Notes: a model not told the origin generated them from the letters alone. DNA of 64,000 bases from Brevundimonas sp. (GCF_027484365.1 NZ_JAIXTC010000015.1:109411-173410), one strand, 5' to 3'; positions 31,035 to 42,613 are shown, counted from the stretch's first letter. Made by a program: numbers and translations.

Positions 31035-32483
31035 TCACCCCGCCTCCTTGAGGCTCCCCTCCAGACCCTGTTCGCGGACCTTTCGGTACAGGGTCGAGCG
31101 GCCGATGCCGAGGCGGCGGGCGATCTCGGACATATGGCCGGCATAGACCTCGATGGCGTGCTGGATCAGATCCCGCTCGATGTCTTCCAGCGTCCGCAGG
31201 TGGCCGCGCTCGTCGAGGATCCGGATCGGCTGATCCGGCAGGGGCGGCAGGTCGGCGTAGTTCATGACCGCCGCGGACGGCCGGGCCGCTTCGGCCTCCA
31301 GCGGCATGGCGACGCCCGAGATGGCCGGGAAGTCGTGCGGCTGAAGGAACGGCGCGTCGGCCAGGACGATGGCGCGATAGATGGTGTTCTCCAGCTGGCG
31401 CACATTGCCCGGCCAGTCGAAGGCGGTCAGCAGGGCCAGGGTCTCGGGCGAGGCGCCGGCGATCCGCTTGCCCTCCTCGACATTGAAGCGGCCAATGAAG
31501 TGATCGATCAGGGCCGGGACGTCCTCACGACGGTCGCGCAGGGACGGGGCCTCAATCGGGAAGACGTTGAGGCGATAGAAGAGGTCCTCGCGGAACCGGC
31601 CCTCGGCGACGGCGCTAGACAGGTCGCGGTTGGTGGCGGAGACGATACGGACGTCGACCTTGACCGCGCGCTTGGCGCCGACGGGGTCGATCTCGCCCTC
31701 CTGAAGGGCGCGCAGCAGCTTGACCTGCATGTCCAGCGGCAGTTCGCCGATCTCGTCCAGGAACAGGGTGCCGCCGTTGGCCTCCATGAACTTGCCGAGG
31801 TGTTTGTCGGAGGCGCCGGTGAAGCTGCCCTTCTCGTGGCCGAACAGGATCGACTCGACCAGGTTGGCGGGCAGGGCGCCGCAGTTGACGGCGACGAAGG
31901 GCTTGCCGGCGCGGTCCGAGGCGCCGTGCAGGGCCCGGGCGATGACCTCCTTGCCGACGCCGCTCTCGCCTGTGATCAGGACCGGGATGGAGGATTTGGC
32001 GGCGCGGGCGCCGAGCTGTTTGACCATCTGCATCGGACGGCTGTCGCCGACCAGATCGGCGAAGGTGACCCGGCCCGCGACATGCTTCTTCAGCCGGCCG
32101 ACCTCGGCGGTCAGCTGGGTCAGCTGCAGCGCATTGCGGATGCCGACCAGGATGCGTTCCGGGCTGGCGGGCTTGATGAAGAAGTCCTGGGCACCGGCCT
32201 GCATGGCCTTGACCACGGTCTCGATGCCGCCGTTGGCGGTCAGGACGATGACGGGGGTGGTGACGCCCGCAGTGCGGATCTCGGCCAGGGCCTCCATCCC
32301 GCTCATGCCCGGCATGACGAGGTCCAGCAGGACCACGTCTGCGCCGCCGCCTTTGGTCAGCCGGTCGATGGCCTCGCCGCCGGACCCGGCGTGAGCGACG
32401 ATATAGCCTTCGCGATCCAGAACCGCCTGGACGAGGCGGCGCTGGGTCGGATCGTCATCGACCACCAGAACGGTCTTGGCCAT
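31035..32483 (-). CDS. Sigma-54-dependent response regulator (NtrC family)
   Basis: Receiver [50 protein letters not shown] (sigma-54 contact loop); Fis-type [20 protein letters not shown]. Confidence 0.95.
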   Translation of the reverse strand: MAKTVLVVDDDPTQRRLVQAVLDREGYIVAHAGSGGEAIDRLTKGGGADVVLLDLVMPGMSGMEALAEIRTAGVTTPVIVLTANGGIETVVKAMQAGAQDFFIKPASPERILVGIRNALQLTQLTAEVGRLKKHVAGRVTFADLVGDSRPMQMVKQLGARAAKSSIPVLITGESGVGKEVIARALHGASDRAGKPFVAVNCGALPANLVESILFGHEKGSFTGASDKHLGKFMEANGGTLFLDEIGELPLDMQVKLLRALQEGEIDPVGAKRAVKVDVRIVSATNRDLSSAVAEGRFREDLFYRLNVFPIEAPSLRDRREDVPALIDHFIGRFNVEEGKRIAGASPETLALLTAFDWPGNVRQLENTIYRAIVLADAPFLQPHDFPAISGVAMPLEAEAARPSAAVMNYADLPPLPDQPIRILDERGHLRTLEDIERDLIQHAIEVYAGHMSEIARRLGIGRSTLYRKVREQGLEGSLKEAG

Positions 32484-32605
32484 TTGCGGACACCCTTGTT
32501 CATCACCGATCGGCCGGTCCTCGTTGCGACGGGACTGGCTCGTTTCGGGACGGTTTTAGGCCCGATGCGGTGAAGATCGGGTGAGAGGGCGTGGTGTGCG
32601 CAGGG

Positions 32606-34393
32606 TTAACGGGCGGGGGTTTGCGAGCTTCTCGGCGCTGTCGTTTCGCAAAGGTTGTTGGGGCTGAATCCCCAGGTTCCAAGCGTCGAGATGTCGAGCG
32701 TCGGCCAGGGATTCGGACGTGGTGTGAGATGTTGGTTTCGTAGGGCGTCGCGAGCGTCACCCCCGCCGCAGACTGCCGTATAGCTCCCCCGATCACGCCA
32801 CGCGCCATCATCACCGCGCTCGAAAACGACCATGGCGAACTGATGGGCGACGAGAACGTCGTCCTTGCCATCGTTGTTCAGGTCGATCAGGCGCGCGACG
32901 CACCCACCTTGAGCGCGAGTGCAGTTGCGCATGGCTTCGGACGGCGGGACTGTGTCTCCAAACGGCGACGGGGACCCGTCAAGCATCTTGATGTCGAGAC
33001 TGGCCGTAATCTCAGCGTCGGACGGAGCGCTGAAGGCCGACTCTTTCCGGGCAGCGCTGGCGAGCCGGGCGATGTCGGGATTGCTGGATCGCTCCAGCAA
33101 ACCAAGTGCCCTGTCTCCGACCTTGCCGCTGCCGTTCTTAAGGAAGGCGTAGTCGAACTTGTCCGGCGCAACCTTGCCGTTGTTCAGGCGCGCGACCTGA
33201 TCGCCGACCGACAGGCGGGCGGGGTCCGCCAGCGGGGTGAACAGGGCCAGGATGACGGCGACCACGAGGATGGCGGTGGCGACATTGGTCATCTCCAGCG
33301 CCTTCATCCAAGGCGAACCCTTGCGGATGAGGGGAAGGATCGCGCCCATACCGTAGCCGATCGCATAGGCCGCGCCGACGAGGGCGCAGGCGACGGCGAT
33401 GATCCGGTCCGGCGTCAGGCCGTGCTGGCCGATGCGCAGGCTCAGACCCCAGAAGGCGATCAGCACCAGGGGCGTAAGCAGGATCGAGGCGACGCGGACG
33501 GCGACCCTGAGCACGGCGGGGGGCAGGTTGTCGGGACGGCCGTCCTGATAGGCGGCGTTGATGAGGATGATCAGGCCGCCCGCCGCCGAGAGGACCAGGG
33601 CGGTGGCGCTGCCGGTCTCCCACAGGCCTTCGAGCCCCGTGAAGGGCAGGGCGGCGAGGAAGCCTCCGACCAGGACGGTCAGGACCAGAAGCAGCCAGGA
33701 CAGCAGCATCAGGGCGACGGTGCGGATGCCCCGGATCAGCCCGTCCCGGACGTCGGTCAGATGGACGGCCGTGGCGAAGGCGAGGCCGGTCAGGGGCAGG
33801 GAGAACCAGCCCTCCTCGATCAGGTCGCCGAGGAAGCTGAGGCCGATGATGTTGAACAGGGCGGCGCCGAGGAACAGCAGGAGCCAGAAGGCTCCGGCGA
33901 AGGCGATCGACAGGACCAGTTGCACCCCCGCCATCCAGGCGGCGTCGAAATAGGCGGGGAAGGAGGCGATCAGTTTGCGCTCGCGATCGGCCGGGACGAT
34001 CAGATGGTGGGCGATGAACAGGGCCGCCGCCGAAAAGGCGAACAGGGGGAAGGTCATCTGGCGGCCGACGCCGCCGGCCTGACGCGCCACGTCATGCCAG
34101 GCGAGAAAGGCCAGGGCCGCCGCCGCGACGGCGCCCCAGATCGCCAGGGTCGGCCAGCGCAGACGCCCGACGCCGGCCAGAAGCGGCGGCGGCAGGAAGA
34201 GGGCGACCAGGACGAGGGGGCCGAAGGTCTCGGGGAAGCGCGAGGACCAGGTCACGCCCTCGCCCTCGGAGGCGCGGACCAGCAGATAGAGGGCGATCCC
34301 CTGGGCCAGGCCGATCACCAGCCTGACCAGACCGACGAGGCGGTCGTTCTGGCCCAGGTCGCTGCGGCCGGCGGAATCGGTGGTCGTGGTCAT
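32606..34393 (-). CDS. DUF4153 domain membrane protein with C-terminal soluble extension
   Basis: About a dozen hydrophobic segments (e.g. LVGLVRLVIGLAQGIALYLLV); C-terminal VARLIDLNNDGKDDVLVAHQFAMVVFERGDDGAW. Confidence 0.8.
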   Translation of the reverse strand: MTTTTDSAGRSDLGQNDRLVGLVRLVIGLAQGIALYLLVRASEGEGVTWSSRFPETFGPLVLVALFLPPPLLAGVGRLRWPTLAIWGAVAAAALAFLAWHDVARQAGGVGRQMTFPLFAFSAAALFIAHHLIVPADRERKLIASFPAYFDAAWMAGVQLVLSIAFAGAFWLLLFLGAALFNIIGLSFLGDLIEEGWFSLPLTGLAFATAVHLTDVRDGLIRGIRTVALMLLSWLLLVLTVLVGGFLAALPFTGLEGLWETGSATALVLSAAGGLIILINAAYQDGRPDNLPPAVLRVAVRVASILLTPLVLIAFWGLSLRIGQHGLTPDRIIAVACALVGAAYAIGYGMGAILPLIRKGSPWMKALEMTNVATAILVVAVILALFTPLADPARLSVGDQVARLNNGKVAPDKFDYAFLKNGSGKVGDRALGLLERSSNPDIARLASAARKESAFSAPSDAEITASLDIKMLDGSPSPFGDTVPPSEAMRNCTRAQGGCVARLIDLNNDGKDDVLVAHQFAMVVFERGDDGAWRDRGSYTAVCGGGDARDALRNQHLTPRPNPWPTLDISTLGTWGFSPNNLCETTAPRSSQTPAR

Positions 34394-34445
34394 GGCGCGT
34401 GTCTCCCCGGGCCTGACCATGAACCGGGGCGCGGCGTCGGGGAAG

Positions 34446-34919
34446 CTATGTTTCCTGACGAACGGCGCGAGCGAGGTAGCAGCCGCGCGGGGCGAAATGG
34501 ATATGGGCCTGAGCGACAGCGGGGTTCGCGAACCACTCAGCCAGCCTGTCGTCCAGCTCTGGGCCGTCGATCACCTGTCCCTCGATCATCATGTTGCGGC
34601 GGTCGTAGACGCGCAGGGACAGGGGGCGTTTGCGCAGCATCTCGGGGGCCTCGGCGAGCGGTTCGGCCCTGACGGCGGCCTCGCGCACGAAGATCGGCCC
34701 GGCCGCGCGATAGGGCGAGGTCTCGTCGGTCAGGTGGGTGTGGTTGACGAGGACCAGGGCTTCGCCAGCGTCGGCGTCCTGCAGGCTGACCCGGCAGGGG
34801 GCGCGGCCGGGCGCGTCGGCGACCCAGCGGCGGGCGCCGACCGCGGCCAGTTCGGCGTCGGTCATGGCGAAATAGGCGGTGAAGGGGTCCAGCGGCAGGG
34901 CTTCGATGCGGTAGGTCAT
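34446..34919 (-). CDS. DUF1203 domain-containing protein
   Basis: MTYRIEALPLDPFTAYFAMTDAELAAVGARR...PGRAPCRVSLQDADAGEALVLVNHTHLTDETSPYRAAGPIFVRE. Confidence 0.85.
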   Translation of the reverse strand: MTYRIEALPLDPFTAYFAMTDAELAAVGARRWVADAPGRAPCRVSLQDADAGEALVLVNHTHLTDETSPYRAAGPIFVREAAVRAEPLAEAPEMLRKRPLSLRVYDRRNMMIEGQVIDGPELDDRLAEWFANPAVAQAHIHFAPRGCYLARAVRQET

Positions 34920-35023
34920 GGGTGTCTCTCCGTGTTCGAGGGGAGAGATGCGACGAACCGCGCGGCGCGTCTGGCGGGTTTCGGCCGTTGCGCCACGGCC
35001 CCGGCCACCCCACAACGGAGGGC

Positions 35024-36820
35024 ATGAACGCGCCCTTCAAAGCCCCCTCCGCCGAACCGCCCCTGTGGGACCTGTCCGATCTCTATGCGTCCCGGGAGGA
35101 CGCGAAGATCGCGTCCGATCTGGAGGCGGCGCGGACGGCGGTCGCCGAGCTGAACGGGCTGCAGGGCCGGTTCGTCGCCGAGCGGGCTGACGCGACGGCG
35201 CTGGGCGCCACACTGGACCGGGCCATCACCCTGTATGAGCAGGCGTCGGAGAAACTCGGCGCGCTCGGGGCCTATGCCTTCCTCGCGGCCTCGACCAACC
35301 GGGCCGATGCGGGGGCGCAGGGGTTCGAGGCCGATCTGCGCGAGAAGATCACGGCCATCGCCACCCCCACCGTCTGGCTGACGCTGGAGATCAACCAGCT
35401 GGAAGAGGCCGAGATCGAGGCGGCTTTGGCCGCCGATGCGGGCGCCGCAATTTGGAAGCCCTGGCTGCGGCGGGTGCGGGCGATGAAGCCGCACGAGCTG
35501 TCGGGCGAACTGGAGACCTTCATCGCCGAACGGATGCCGATCGCGGCCCAGTGGCCCCGGCTGTTCGACGAGACCCTGGCGGCGCTGCGGGTCGAGAGCG
35601 GCAAGGAGAACCTGACCCTGGCCGAGGCGCTGAACCAGCTGTCCGACCCCAGGGAGGCGAGGCGGCGTTCGGCGGCCGAGGGGCTGAACACGGCCCTGGC
35701 GGCGCGGACCTCGACCCTGGCCCTCGTGCTCAACACGGTCGCGGCCGACAAGGCGATGGAGGATCGCTGGCGCGGGTTCAAGCGTCCGGCCGACAGTCGC
35801 CACCTGGCCAACGAGGTGGACGGCGAGTCGGTGGACGCGATGGCCGATGCGGTCGCCGCCGCCTATCCGAAACTGTCGCACCGCTACTATGCGCTGAAGG
35901 CAAAAGCCCTCGGTAAGGCGAAGCTGGATCAGTGGGACCGCAATGCGCCGCTGGAGACGACGGCCCCGCGCGGTTTCGACTGGAACCAGGGGCGGGAGCT
36001 GGTGCTGGAAAGCTTCGGCGATCTGGGCGGCGAGTTCGCCGAACGCGCCGGGCGGTTCTTTGACAGGCCGTGGATCGACGGCCGGGCGCGGGCCGGAAAG
36101 CAGTCGGGCGCCTATGCCCATCCGGTGACCGCGGACCGCCACCCCTATGTCTTCCTGAACTGGATGGGCGAGCGGCGCGACGTCCTGACCCTGGCCCACG
36201 AACTGGGGCACGGAGTGCACCAGACCCTGGCGGCCGAGAAGGGGACGCTGCTCGCCGATACGCCGCTGACCCTGGCTGAGACGGCCTCGATCTTCGCCGA
36301 GGGCCTGACCTTCGACCGGCTGCTGGCCACGGCGCCGAAGGCCGAACAGCGCGGCCTGCTGGCCGGGCGGATCGAGGACGGGCTCAACACCGTGGTGCGC
36401 CAGATCGCCTTCCACCGGTTCGAGACCCGGTTCCACGACGAGCGGGTCAGGGGCGAGGTGTCCGCCGACCGTCTGGGCGAGCTGTTCGTCGAGGAGATGG
36501 GGGCGTCCCTCGGTCCGGCGGTGACGCTGAACCCGGGCTACGAGGCCTGGTGGAGCTATGTCAGCCACTTCGTCCACTCGCCCTTCTACGTGTACGCCTA
36601 TTCGTTCGGCGATCTGCTGGTGGCGGCGCTGATGGAGACACGGCGGGCCGATCCGGACGGGTTCGCGCCCCTGTATCGCGGCCTGCTCGCGGCCGGCGGG
36701 ACCAAGACCTACGTCGAGGCGCTGGAGCCGTTCGGCCTCAATCCCCGCGATCCGGCCTTCTGGACGATCGGCACGAAACGGCTGGAACGACTGATCGATC
36801 AGTTCGAGGCGTTGGGTTGA
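35024..36820 (+). CDS. pepF: M3 family oligoendopeptidase F
   Basis: TLAHELGHGVHQTLAAEKGTLLADTPLTLAETASIFAEGLTFDRLL; HExGH zinc motif. Confidence 0.93.
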   Translation: MNAPFKAPSAEPPLWDLSDLYASREDAKIASDLEAARTAVAELNGLQGRFVAERADATALGATLDRAITLYEQASEKLGALGAYAFLAASTNRADAGAQGFEADLREKITAIATPTVWLTLEINQLEEAEIEAALAADAGAAIWKPWLRRVRAMKPHELSGELETFIAERMPIAAQWPRLFDETLAALRVESGKENLTLAEALNQLSDPREARRRSAAEGLNTALAARTSTLALVLNTVAADKAMEDRWRGFKRPADSRHLANEVDGESVDAMADAVAAAYPKLSHRYYALKAKALGKAKLDQWDRNAPLETTAPRGFDWNQGRELVLESFGDLGGEFAERAGRFFDRPWIDGRARAGKQSGAYAHPVTADRHPYVFLNWMGERRDVLTLAHELGHGVHQTLAAEKGTLLADTPLTLAETASIFAEGLTFDRLLATAPKAEQRGLLAGRIEDGLNTVVRQIAFHRFETRFHDERVRGEVSADRLGELFVEEMGASLGPAVTLNPGYEAWWSYVSHFVHSPFYVYAYSFGDLLVAALMETRRADPDGFAPLYRGLLAAGGTKTYVEALEPFGLNPRDPAFWTIGTKRLERLIDQFEALG

Positions 36821-36886
36821 GGCCTTGAGCCAAACCCCCGCATCGCTATAAGACCGCCCAAACGCCTCTCCGACGGACGCAGACTC

Positions 36887-37150
36887 ATGGCCGACCATCA
36901 TTCCCCGACCGAACACGCCGATCACGACGCGGACGCCTATGTCCACGGCACGATGACGATCGAGGAACAGTCGTCGACCTACAGCCTGTTCATGAACCTG
37001 GCCAAGTGGGGCTCGCTGGTCATCGCCGCCCTGCTGCTGTTCCTGGTGCTGTGGTTCCAGCCGGGTGGCAGCTTCATCGCCGGCCTGATCGGCGGCGGCG
37101 TGCTGGCCCTGGCCGGCGGCTTCTTCCTCAAGGGCGGAAAAAGCCACTAA
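36887..37150 (+). CDS. aa3-type cytochrome c oxidase subunit IV-like small membrane protein
   Basis: His/Asp-rich N-terminus then GTMTIEEQSSTYSLFMNLAKWGSLVIAALLLFLVLWF. Confidence 0.85.
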   Translation: MADHHSPTEHADHDADAYVHGTMTIEEQSSTYSLFMNLAKWGSLVIAALLLFLVLWFQPGGSFIAGLIGGGVLALAGGFFLKGGKSH

Positions 37151-37297
37151 GCGGTCCGCTCTCGCTCGCCGCTCTGCGGTCGCTGCTTTCGCGCAAGGCG
37201 GTATGAGAGGCGAGATATTGCGCGGATCTCGCCGTATTTGATGGCGAAACGGTTGTCTTCACCTTTGACGCCACAGTCCCCCAGCGCCTAACGTTCG

Positions 37298-37317
37298 CCC
37301 ATCCAGAGCTGGATGGG
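37298..37317 (+). promoter_or_regulatory. Inverted repeat over the putative Shine-Dalgarno of pntAA
   Basis: CCCATCCAG-AG-CTGGATGGG; GGGGAG lies at its right arm, TTG start at 37327. Confidence 0.6.
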
Positions 37318-37326
37318 GAGATTCGC

Positions 37327-38460
37327 TTGGCCGTCGCCATCGCCGTGACCCGGGAACGCCGTGAGGGCGAGACCCGCTGCGCCATCACCCCCGAGACCGT
37401 GAAGAAATTCGTCGGCATGGGCGCGACCGTGACGGTCGAGGCCGGGACGGGCCTGGGCTCGTCTATCCCCGACAGCGACTATCTTGAGGCGGGCGCCTCG
37501 GTGAAGCCGGATACCCGCGCCACGCTCGACGGCGCTGATCTGGTGCTGAAGGTGCGGGGCCCGACGGCGCAGGAGATCTCCGCCATGAAGCCGGGCGCGA
37601 TCGTCGTCGCCCTGCTGGACGCCTACCGCGAGAAGGATACGGTCGCGGCCATGGCCGGGGCCAATGTCACCAGCTTCGCCATGGAGTTCGTGCCCCGCAT
37701 CACCCGGGCCCAGGTCATGGACGCCCTGTCGTCCCAGGCCAACCTGGCCGGCTATCGCGCCGTGATCGAGGGCGCCTATGCCTATGGCAAGGGCTTCCCG
37801 ATGATGATGACGGCGGCGGGCACGGTCGCCCCGGCCAAGGTCTTCATCATGGGCGTCGGCGTCGCGGGGCTGCAGGCCATCGCGACGGCGCGGCGTCTGG
37901 GCGCGGTGGTCACCGCCACCGACGTGCGCCCGGCGACCAAGGAACAGGTCGAGTCTCTTGGAGCCAAGTTCCTCGCCGTCGAGGATGAGGAGTTCAGGAA
38001 CGCCCAGACCGCCGGCGGCTACGCCAAGGCCATGTCGCCCGAGTATCAGGCCAAACAGGCGGCCCTGACCGGCGAGCACATCAGGAAACAGGACATCGTC
38101 ATCACCACCGCCCTGATCCCCGGCCGCGCGGCGCCGGTTCTGGTCAGCGCCGAACAGGTGGCCTCGATGAAGCCGGGCAGCGTGCTGATCGACCTGGCCG
38201 TCGAGGCGGGCGGCAATGTCGCGGGATCGAAGCCGGGTGAGGTCGTGACGACCGCGAACGGCGTCTCGATCGTCGGCTACACCAACCTGCCGGGGCGGAT
38301 CCCCTCGGATGCGTCGAGCCTCTACGCCAAGAACCTGGTCGCCTTCGCCGGGCTGCTGATCAAGGACGGGGCCCTTGCGGTCGATCTGGAGGACGAGATC
38401 TTGAAGGCGTCGGTCGTTACGAACGGCGGCGCCGTGGTGCATGAGGGAGTGCGGGGGTGA
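37327..38460 (+). CDS. pntAA: NAD(P) transhydrogenase subunit alpha, part 1
   Basis: IAVTRERREGETRCAITPETVKKFVGMGATVTVEAGTG; VFIMGVGVAGLQAIATARRLGAVVTATDVRP. Confidence 0.95.
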   Translation: MAVAIAVTRERREGETRCAITPETVKKFVGMGATVTVEAGTGLGSSIPDSDYLEAGASVKPDTRATLDGADLVLKVRGPTAQEISAMKPGAIVVALLDAYREKDTVAAMAGANVTSFAMEFVPRITRAQVMDALSSQANLAGYRAVIEGAYAYGKGFPMMMTAAGTVAPAKVFIMGVGVAGLQAIATARRLGAVVTATDVRPATKEQVESLGAKFLAVEDEEFRNAQTAGGYAKAMSPEYQAKQAALTGEHIRKQDIVITTALIPGRAAPVLVSAEQVASMKPGSVLIDLAVEAGGNVAGSKPGEVVTTANGVSIVGYTNLPGRIPSDASSLYAKNLVAFAGLLIKDGALAVDLEDEILKASVVTNGGAVVHEGVRG

Positions 38461-38696
38461 ACAAGGCGCTGAAGGCATTTCTGAAGGCCATCGCCACGCT
38501 GGTTTTGTGGGTCGGCCCGTTCATCGCCATCTTGGGAGGGCTGGGCACGTTCTTGCCCCGCCAGGAAACAGCGACCGCGCTCATGGGCCTGACGCTTGCC
38601 GCCTACGTCACGGTCTGCAGCCTGGTGGTCGGCGGCGTGCTGCGGCTGCTTCTCAGCATCGATGACCGGCTCGAGCGGCTGGAAGGAAATCTCTGA
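38457..38696 (+). CDS. Hypothetical small membrane protein (two TM helices)
   Basis: 79 aa; overlaps pntAA stop by 4 nt; hydrophobic segments LVLWVGPFIAILGGL and TVCSLVVGGVLRLLLSI. Confidence 0.65.
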   Translation: MNKALKAFLKAIATLVLWVGPFIAILGGLGTFLPRQETATALMGLTLAAYVTVCSLVVGGVLRLLLSIDDRLERLEGNL

Positions 38697-38920
38697 TGGG
38701 CAAGGATCGCTTCTTCACCGGGTTCGCTATGGCGACAGCCGCACTCGGCGTGGCGCTGCTGGCGGTCTGCCTCGTCGCATGGGGTTTGACGGCCGCCGGC
38801 GTCGCCGACATCGAGCCCTCGATCAGGATGTGGCAGAGCGCCGGGGGGCTGGTCCTGACGGGCCTGGCGCTGTGCTGGCTGCTTGGCGTCACGACGAAGA
38901 CCGGACCGGAGAACCACTGA
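38696..38920 (+). CDS. Hypothetical small membrane protein (two TM helices)
   Basis: 74 aa; stop-start overlaps on both sides; MATAALGVALLAVCLVAWGLTAAG and GGLVLTGLALCWLLGV. Confidence 0.65.
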   Translation: MGKDRFFTGFAMATAALGVALLAVCLVAWGLTAAGVADIEPSIRMWQSAGGLVLTGLALCWLLGVTTKTGPENH

Positions 38921-39264
38921 TGGAACACGTCGATCCCACCGTCTTTCGCCTGGCCATCTTCGTCCTGGCGATCTTCGTCGGCTATTATGTCGTCTGGTCG
39001 GTGACCCCGGCCCTGCACACGCCGCTGATGGCCGTGACCAACGCCATCTCCAGCGTCATCATCGTCGGCGGTCTGATCGCGGCCGCGGCCGTTTCGGGCG
39101 AGGCGACCGGGCCAAACGCCTGGATCGCCAAGGGTGCCGGCGTCGCGGCCGTGACCCTTGCCAGCGTCAACATCTTCGGCGGCTTCATGGTCACCCGACG
39201 GATGCTGGCCATGTACAAGAAGAAGGAACGGCCCGCGAAGCCCGCCGAGGCGGCCAAGGCCTGA
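38920..39264 (+). CDS. pntAB: NAD(P) transhydrogenase subunit alpha, part 2 (membrane domain)
   Basis: MEHVDPTVFRLAIFVLAIFVGYYVVWSVTPALHTPLMAVTNAISSVIIVGGLIAAA; NIFGGFMVTRRMLAMYKKK. Confidence 0.95.
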   Translation: MEHVDPTVFRLAIFVLAIFVGYYVVWSVTPALHTPLMAVTNAISSVIIVGGLIAAAAVSGEATGPNAWIAKGAGVAAVTLASVNIFGGFMVTRRMLAMYKKKERPAKPAEAAKA

Positions 39265-39572
39265 TGTCCTTCGCCGACCTGAACCTCGCACCCGACAGCA
39301 TCGCCTGGACCGGCTCGTGGATCGCCACGGGCATCGGTCTGGGCATGTGGGTCTGGAGCTGGGTCGGCGAAAAGAACCCGATCCAGAAACTGCGCCTGCG
39401 CGACTGCGGCGTGGTGTTGCTGTTCTCCGGCATTCTGGCGCGGATCGTGGTGCAGGACCGGCCGATGATGGCCGTGGACTGGGCCATGGTCTTCCTCGGC
39501 CCCCTGTTCATCGCCGCCGCCCTGTGGCGGCTGGCGCGGACGGCGGCGGGCACCGGGGCGGAGCCTCTGTGA
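39264..39572 (+). CDS. Hypothetical small membrane protein
   Basis: 102 aa; ATG overlaps pntAB stop; TM segments around WIATGIGLGMWVWSWVG and AMVFLGPLFIAAALWRLA. Confidence 0.65.
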   Translation: MSFADLNLAPDSIAWTGSWIATGIGLGMWVWSWVGEKNPIQKLRLRDCGVVLLFSGILARIVVQDRPMMAVDWAMVFLGPLFIAAALWRLARTAAGTGAEPL

Positions 39573-39955
39573 TGCGCGGGTTCGCGGGACCTCTGATCCT
39601 GGTCGCCATGGCCCTCGCGCCCGTCGCCTCGGCCCAGGTCCATGTCGGCCGCAATGTCGAAGGCGGCCTGCCCTGGTCGGTCGCGGCGCCGCAGGGGGCC
39701 GGCTGGTCGCTCGTCTGCCGGTTCGCGCCGGTGACCTATGAGGCCAGCCAGTGGGACACGCGCCACTGGACCAACAAGATCGCCACGACCGGAACGGGCG
39801 CCGCCCGGGGGCGTCTGCCCGATCAGGACGGACGCTGCACCGTGACCAAGACCGGTGGGTCGGGACCGGTCGCGATCGCCATGGTCAAGGACGGCGAGGT
39901 CCTGTCCGACGCCACCAACGATACGGCCCATCCGGCTGCGGTGGGCTTCCTGTGA
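39572..39955 (+). CDS. Hypothetical secreted protein
   Basis: Signal peptide MRGFAGPLILVAMALAPVASAQ; start overlaps the preceding stop. Confidence 0.6.
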   Translation: MRGFAGPLILVAMALAPVASAQVHVGRNVEGGLPWSVAAPQGAGWSLVCRFAPVTYEASQWDTRHWTNKIATTGTGAARGRLPDQDGRCTVTKTGGSGPVAIAMVKDGEVLSDATNDTAHPAAVGFL

Positions 39956-39992
39956 TGACACGACTGACGAAGACGATTTCGGGGGAAACGAC

Positions 39993-41410
<1,418 letters not shown>

Positions 41411-41411
<1 letters not shown>

Positions 41412-42025
41412 TGGCTTGGCGGCACGGCTTCATTGGCGGTTCGTTCGGAAGATACATCTGGAGCCGTACTGACCGAGGGTGGACCGCGACTGCAATCATT
41501 GAGGCTCCCGAGTTCTGGGCCCTTGCTCGAAAGTTCGCCAACGATGATGAACTGGAGGACATCGGAGGTGACCGTGGCGACGGAAGGCCGGCGCTTGGGC
41601 TGATGATCGCAAACGAGCGGACTCAGAAACTGAGGGACAAGGTCTACAAGCAAGTCAGCCGCTACTTGTCAGAACAACTTGCGTTAGGTCACCCGGCAAT
41701 TCAGGCGCTGATCGAACGTGAACATCGCTTTGAAGTTGATGGGGGATCATGGCTAACGGCATTGGATGTGTTCAGCATCTACCGGCAGGATTTTTCGTTT
41801 TCGCGTCTCTGCTATCCCGCGCGAGGCGTCGTTATCACCGTTGGAAATTTTGAACGCAACGCATCGACGGCCTTCGATGCCAGTGGATCAATAGCCTTGC
41901 CTGAAAGCGATATTGTCATGATCGAAGGTCGAGGAGGTGATTGGCTCATTCGTACGTCGTCTGACCTCGTCGTGGAATTGAGCCAGTCGCGCGGCATCCA
42001 ATGGGGTAGGTCGACCGAGCCCTAA
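41411..42025 (+). CDS. Hypothetical protein, visibly lower GC than neighbours
   Basis: Complete ORF immediately after pntB; no family recognised; relaxed codon usage (TTG, CAA, GAA, ATT). Confidence 0.6.
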
Positions 42026-42303
42026 GCCGCCGCCGTCTCGAACGTCAGCACCCCGGCCGCCGCCATATCCGCGTGCAGGGCCTCGGGGCTCCAGTCATAC
42101 CCGTTGGGCCAGGTCAGTCCGCCGAACTCGACGAAGACCTCGTTGAAAAAGGCCGGGTCCTTGAATGGTTCGACCATCGGGCCTGTTTCGCGTTGGGCGA
42201 GGTCCGAGAAATCCCATTCGCCAGCCGTACCATCGGTGAACCACACCTTGAGCCGATAGCCGCCCAGCCGGAGAACCTTTCTCACATGGATGATGTCGGT
42301 CAC
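42022..42303 (-). CDS. DUF2442 domain-containing protein
   Basis: VTDIIHVRKVLRLGGYRLKVWFTDGTAGEWDFSDLAQRETGPMVEPFKDPAFFNEVFVEFGGLTWPNGYDWSPEALHADM. GTG 42303 preferred; overlaps the upstream stop as GTGA. Confidence 0.82.
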   Translation of the reverse strand: MTDIIHVRKVLRLGGYRLKVWFTDGTAGEWDFSDLAQRETGPMVEPFKDPAFFNEVFVEFGGLTWPNGYDWSPEALHADMAAAGVLTFETAAA

Positions 42304-42575
42304 CGGGGCGTATCCAAACCCGGTATCCGCCGCAGGGGCATCCGCGACCCCGGGCGGGAGTTGTCCCAGTTCTCGATCAGCGCCGCCTGATTGATCAGCG
42401 TCCATTCCTTCACCAGTCCACGCGCCTGCTTCGACAGGCGGCCCTTCATGATTTCGCCGTCTGAGATCCGCACCTGAGCCTCGTTGCCCGCCTCATAGGC
42501 GTGGAAATGGGGCGGCGCGTGATCGCCGAAGAACATACGGATCGATATACCATAGAACCATGAGATGGTCGGCAT
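42300..42575 (-). CDS. DUF4160 domain-containing protein
   Basis: MPTISWFYGISIRMFFGDHAPPHFHAYEAGNEAQVRISDGEIMKGRLSKQARGLVKEW; 'FxGISIRMFxxDHxPPHFHAxY'-type signature. Confidence 0.88.
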   Translation of the reverse strand: MPTISWFYGISIRMFFGDHAPPHFHAYEAGNEAQVRISDGEIMKGRLSKQARGLVKEWTLINQAALIENWDNSRPGSRMPLRRIPGLDTPR

Positions 42576-42613
42576 GAGCCAACCCATACACGTTCAGGTT
42601 GCCTTCGTGAAGC

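Noticed and set aside
32843-34672. 609-aa plus-strand ORF rich in Gln/Gly/Asp/Arg
   Set aside because: Antisense shadow of the DUF4153 gene; low-complexity translation without domain signature.
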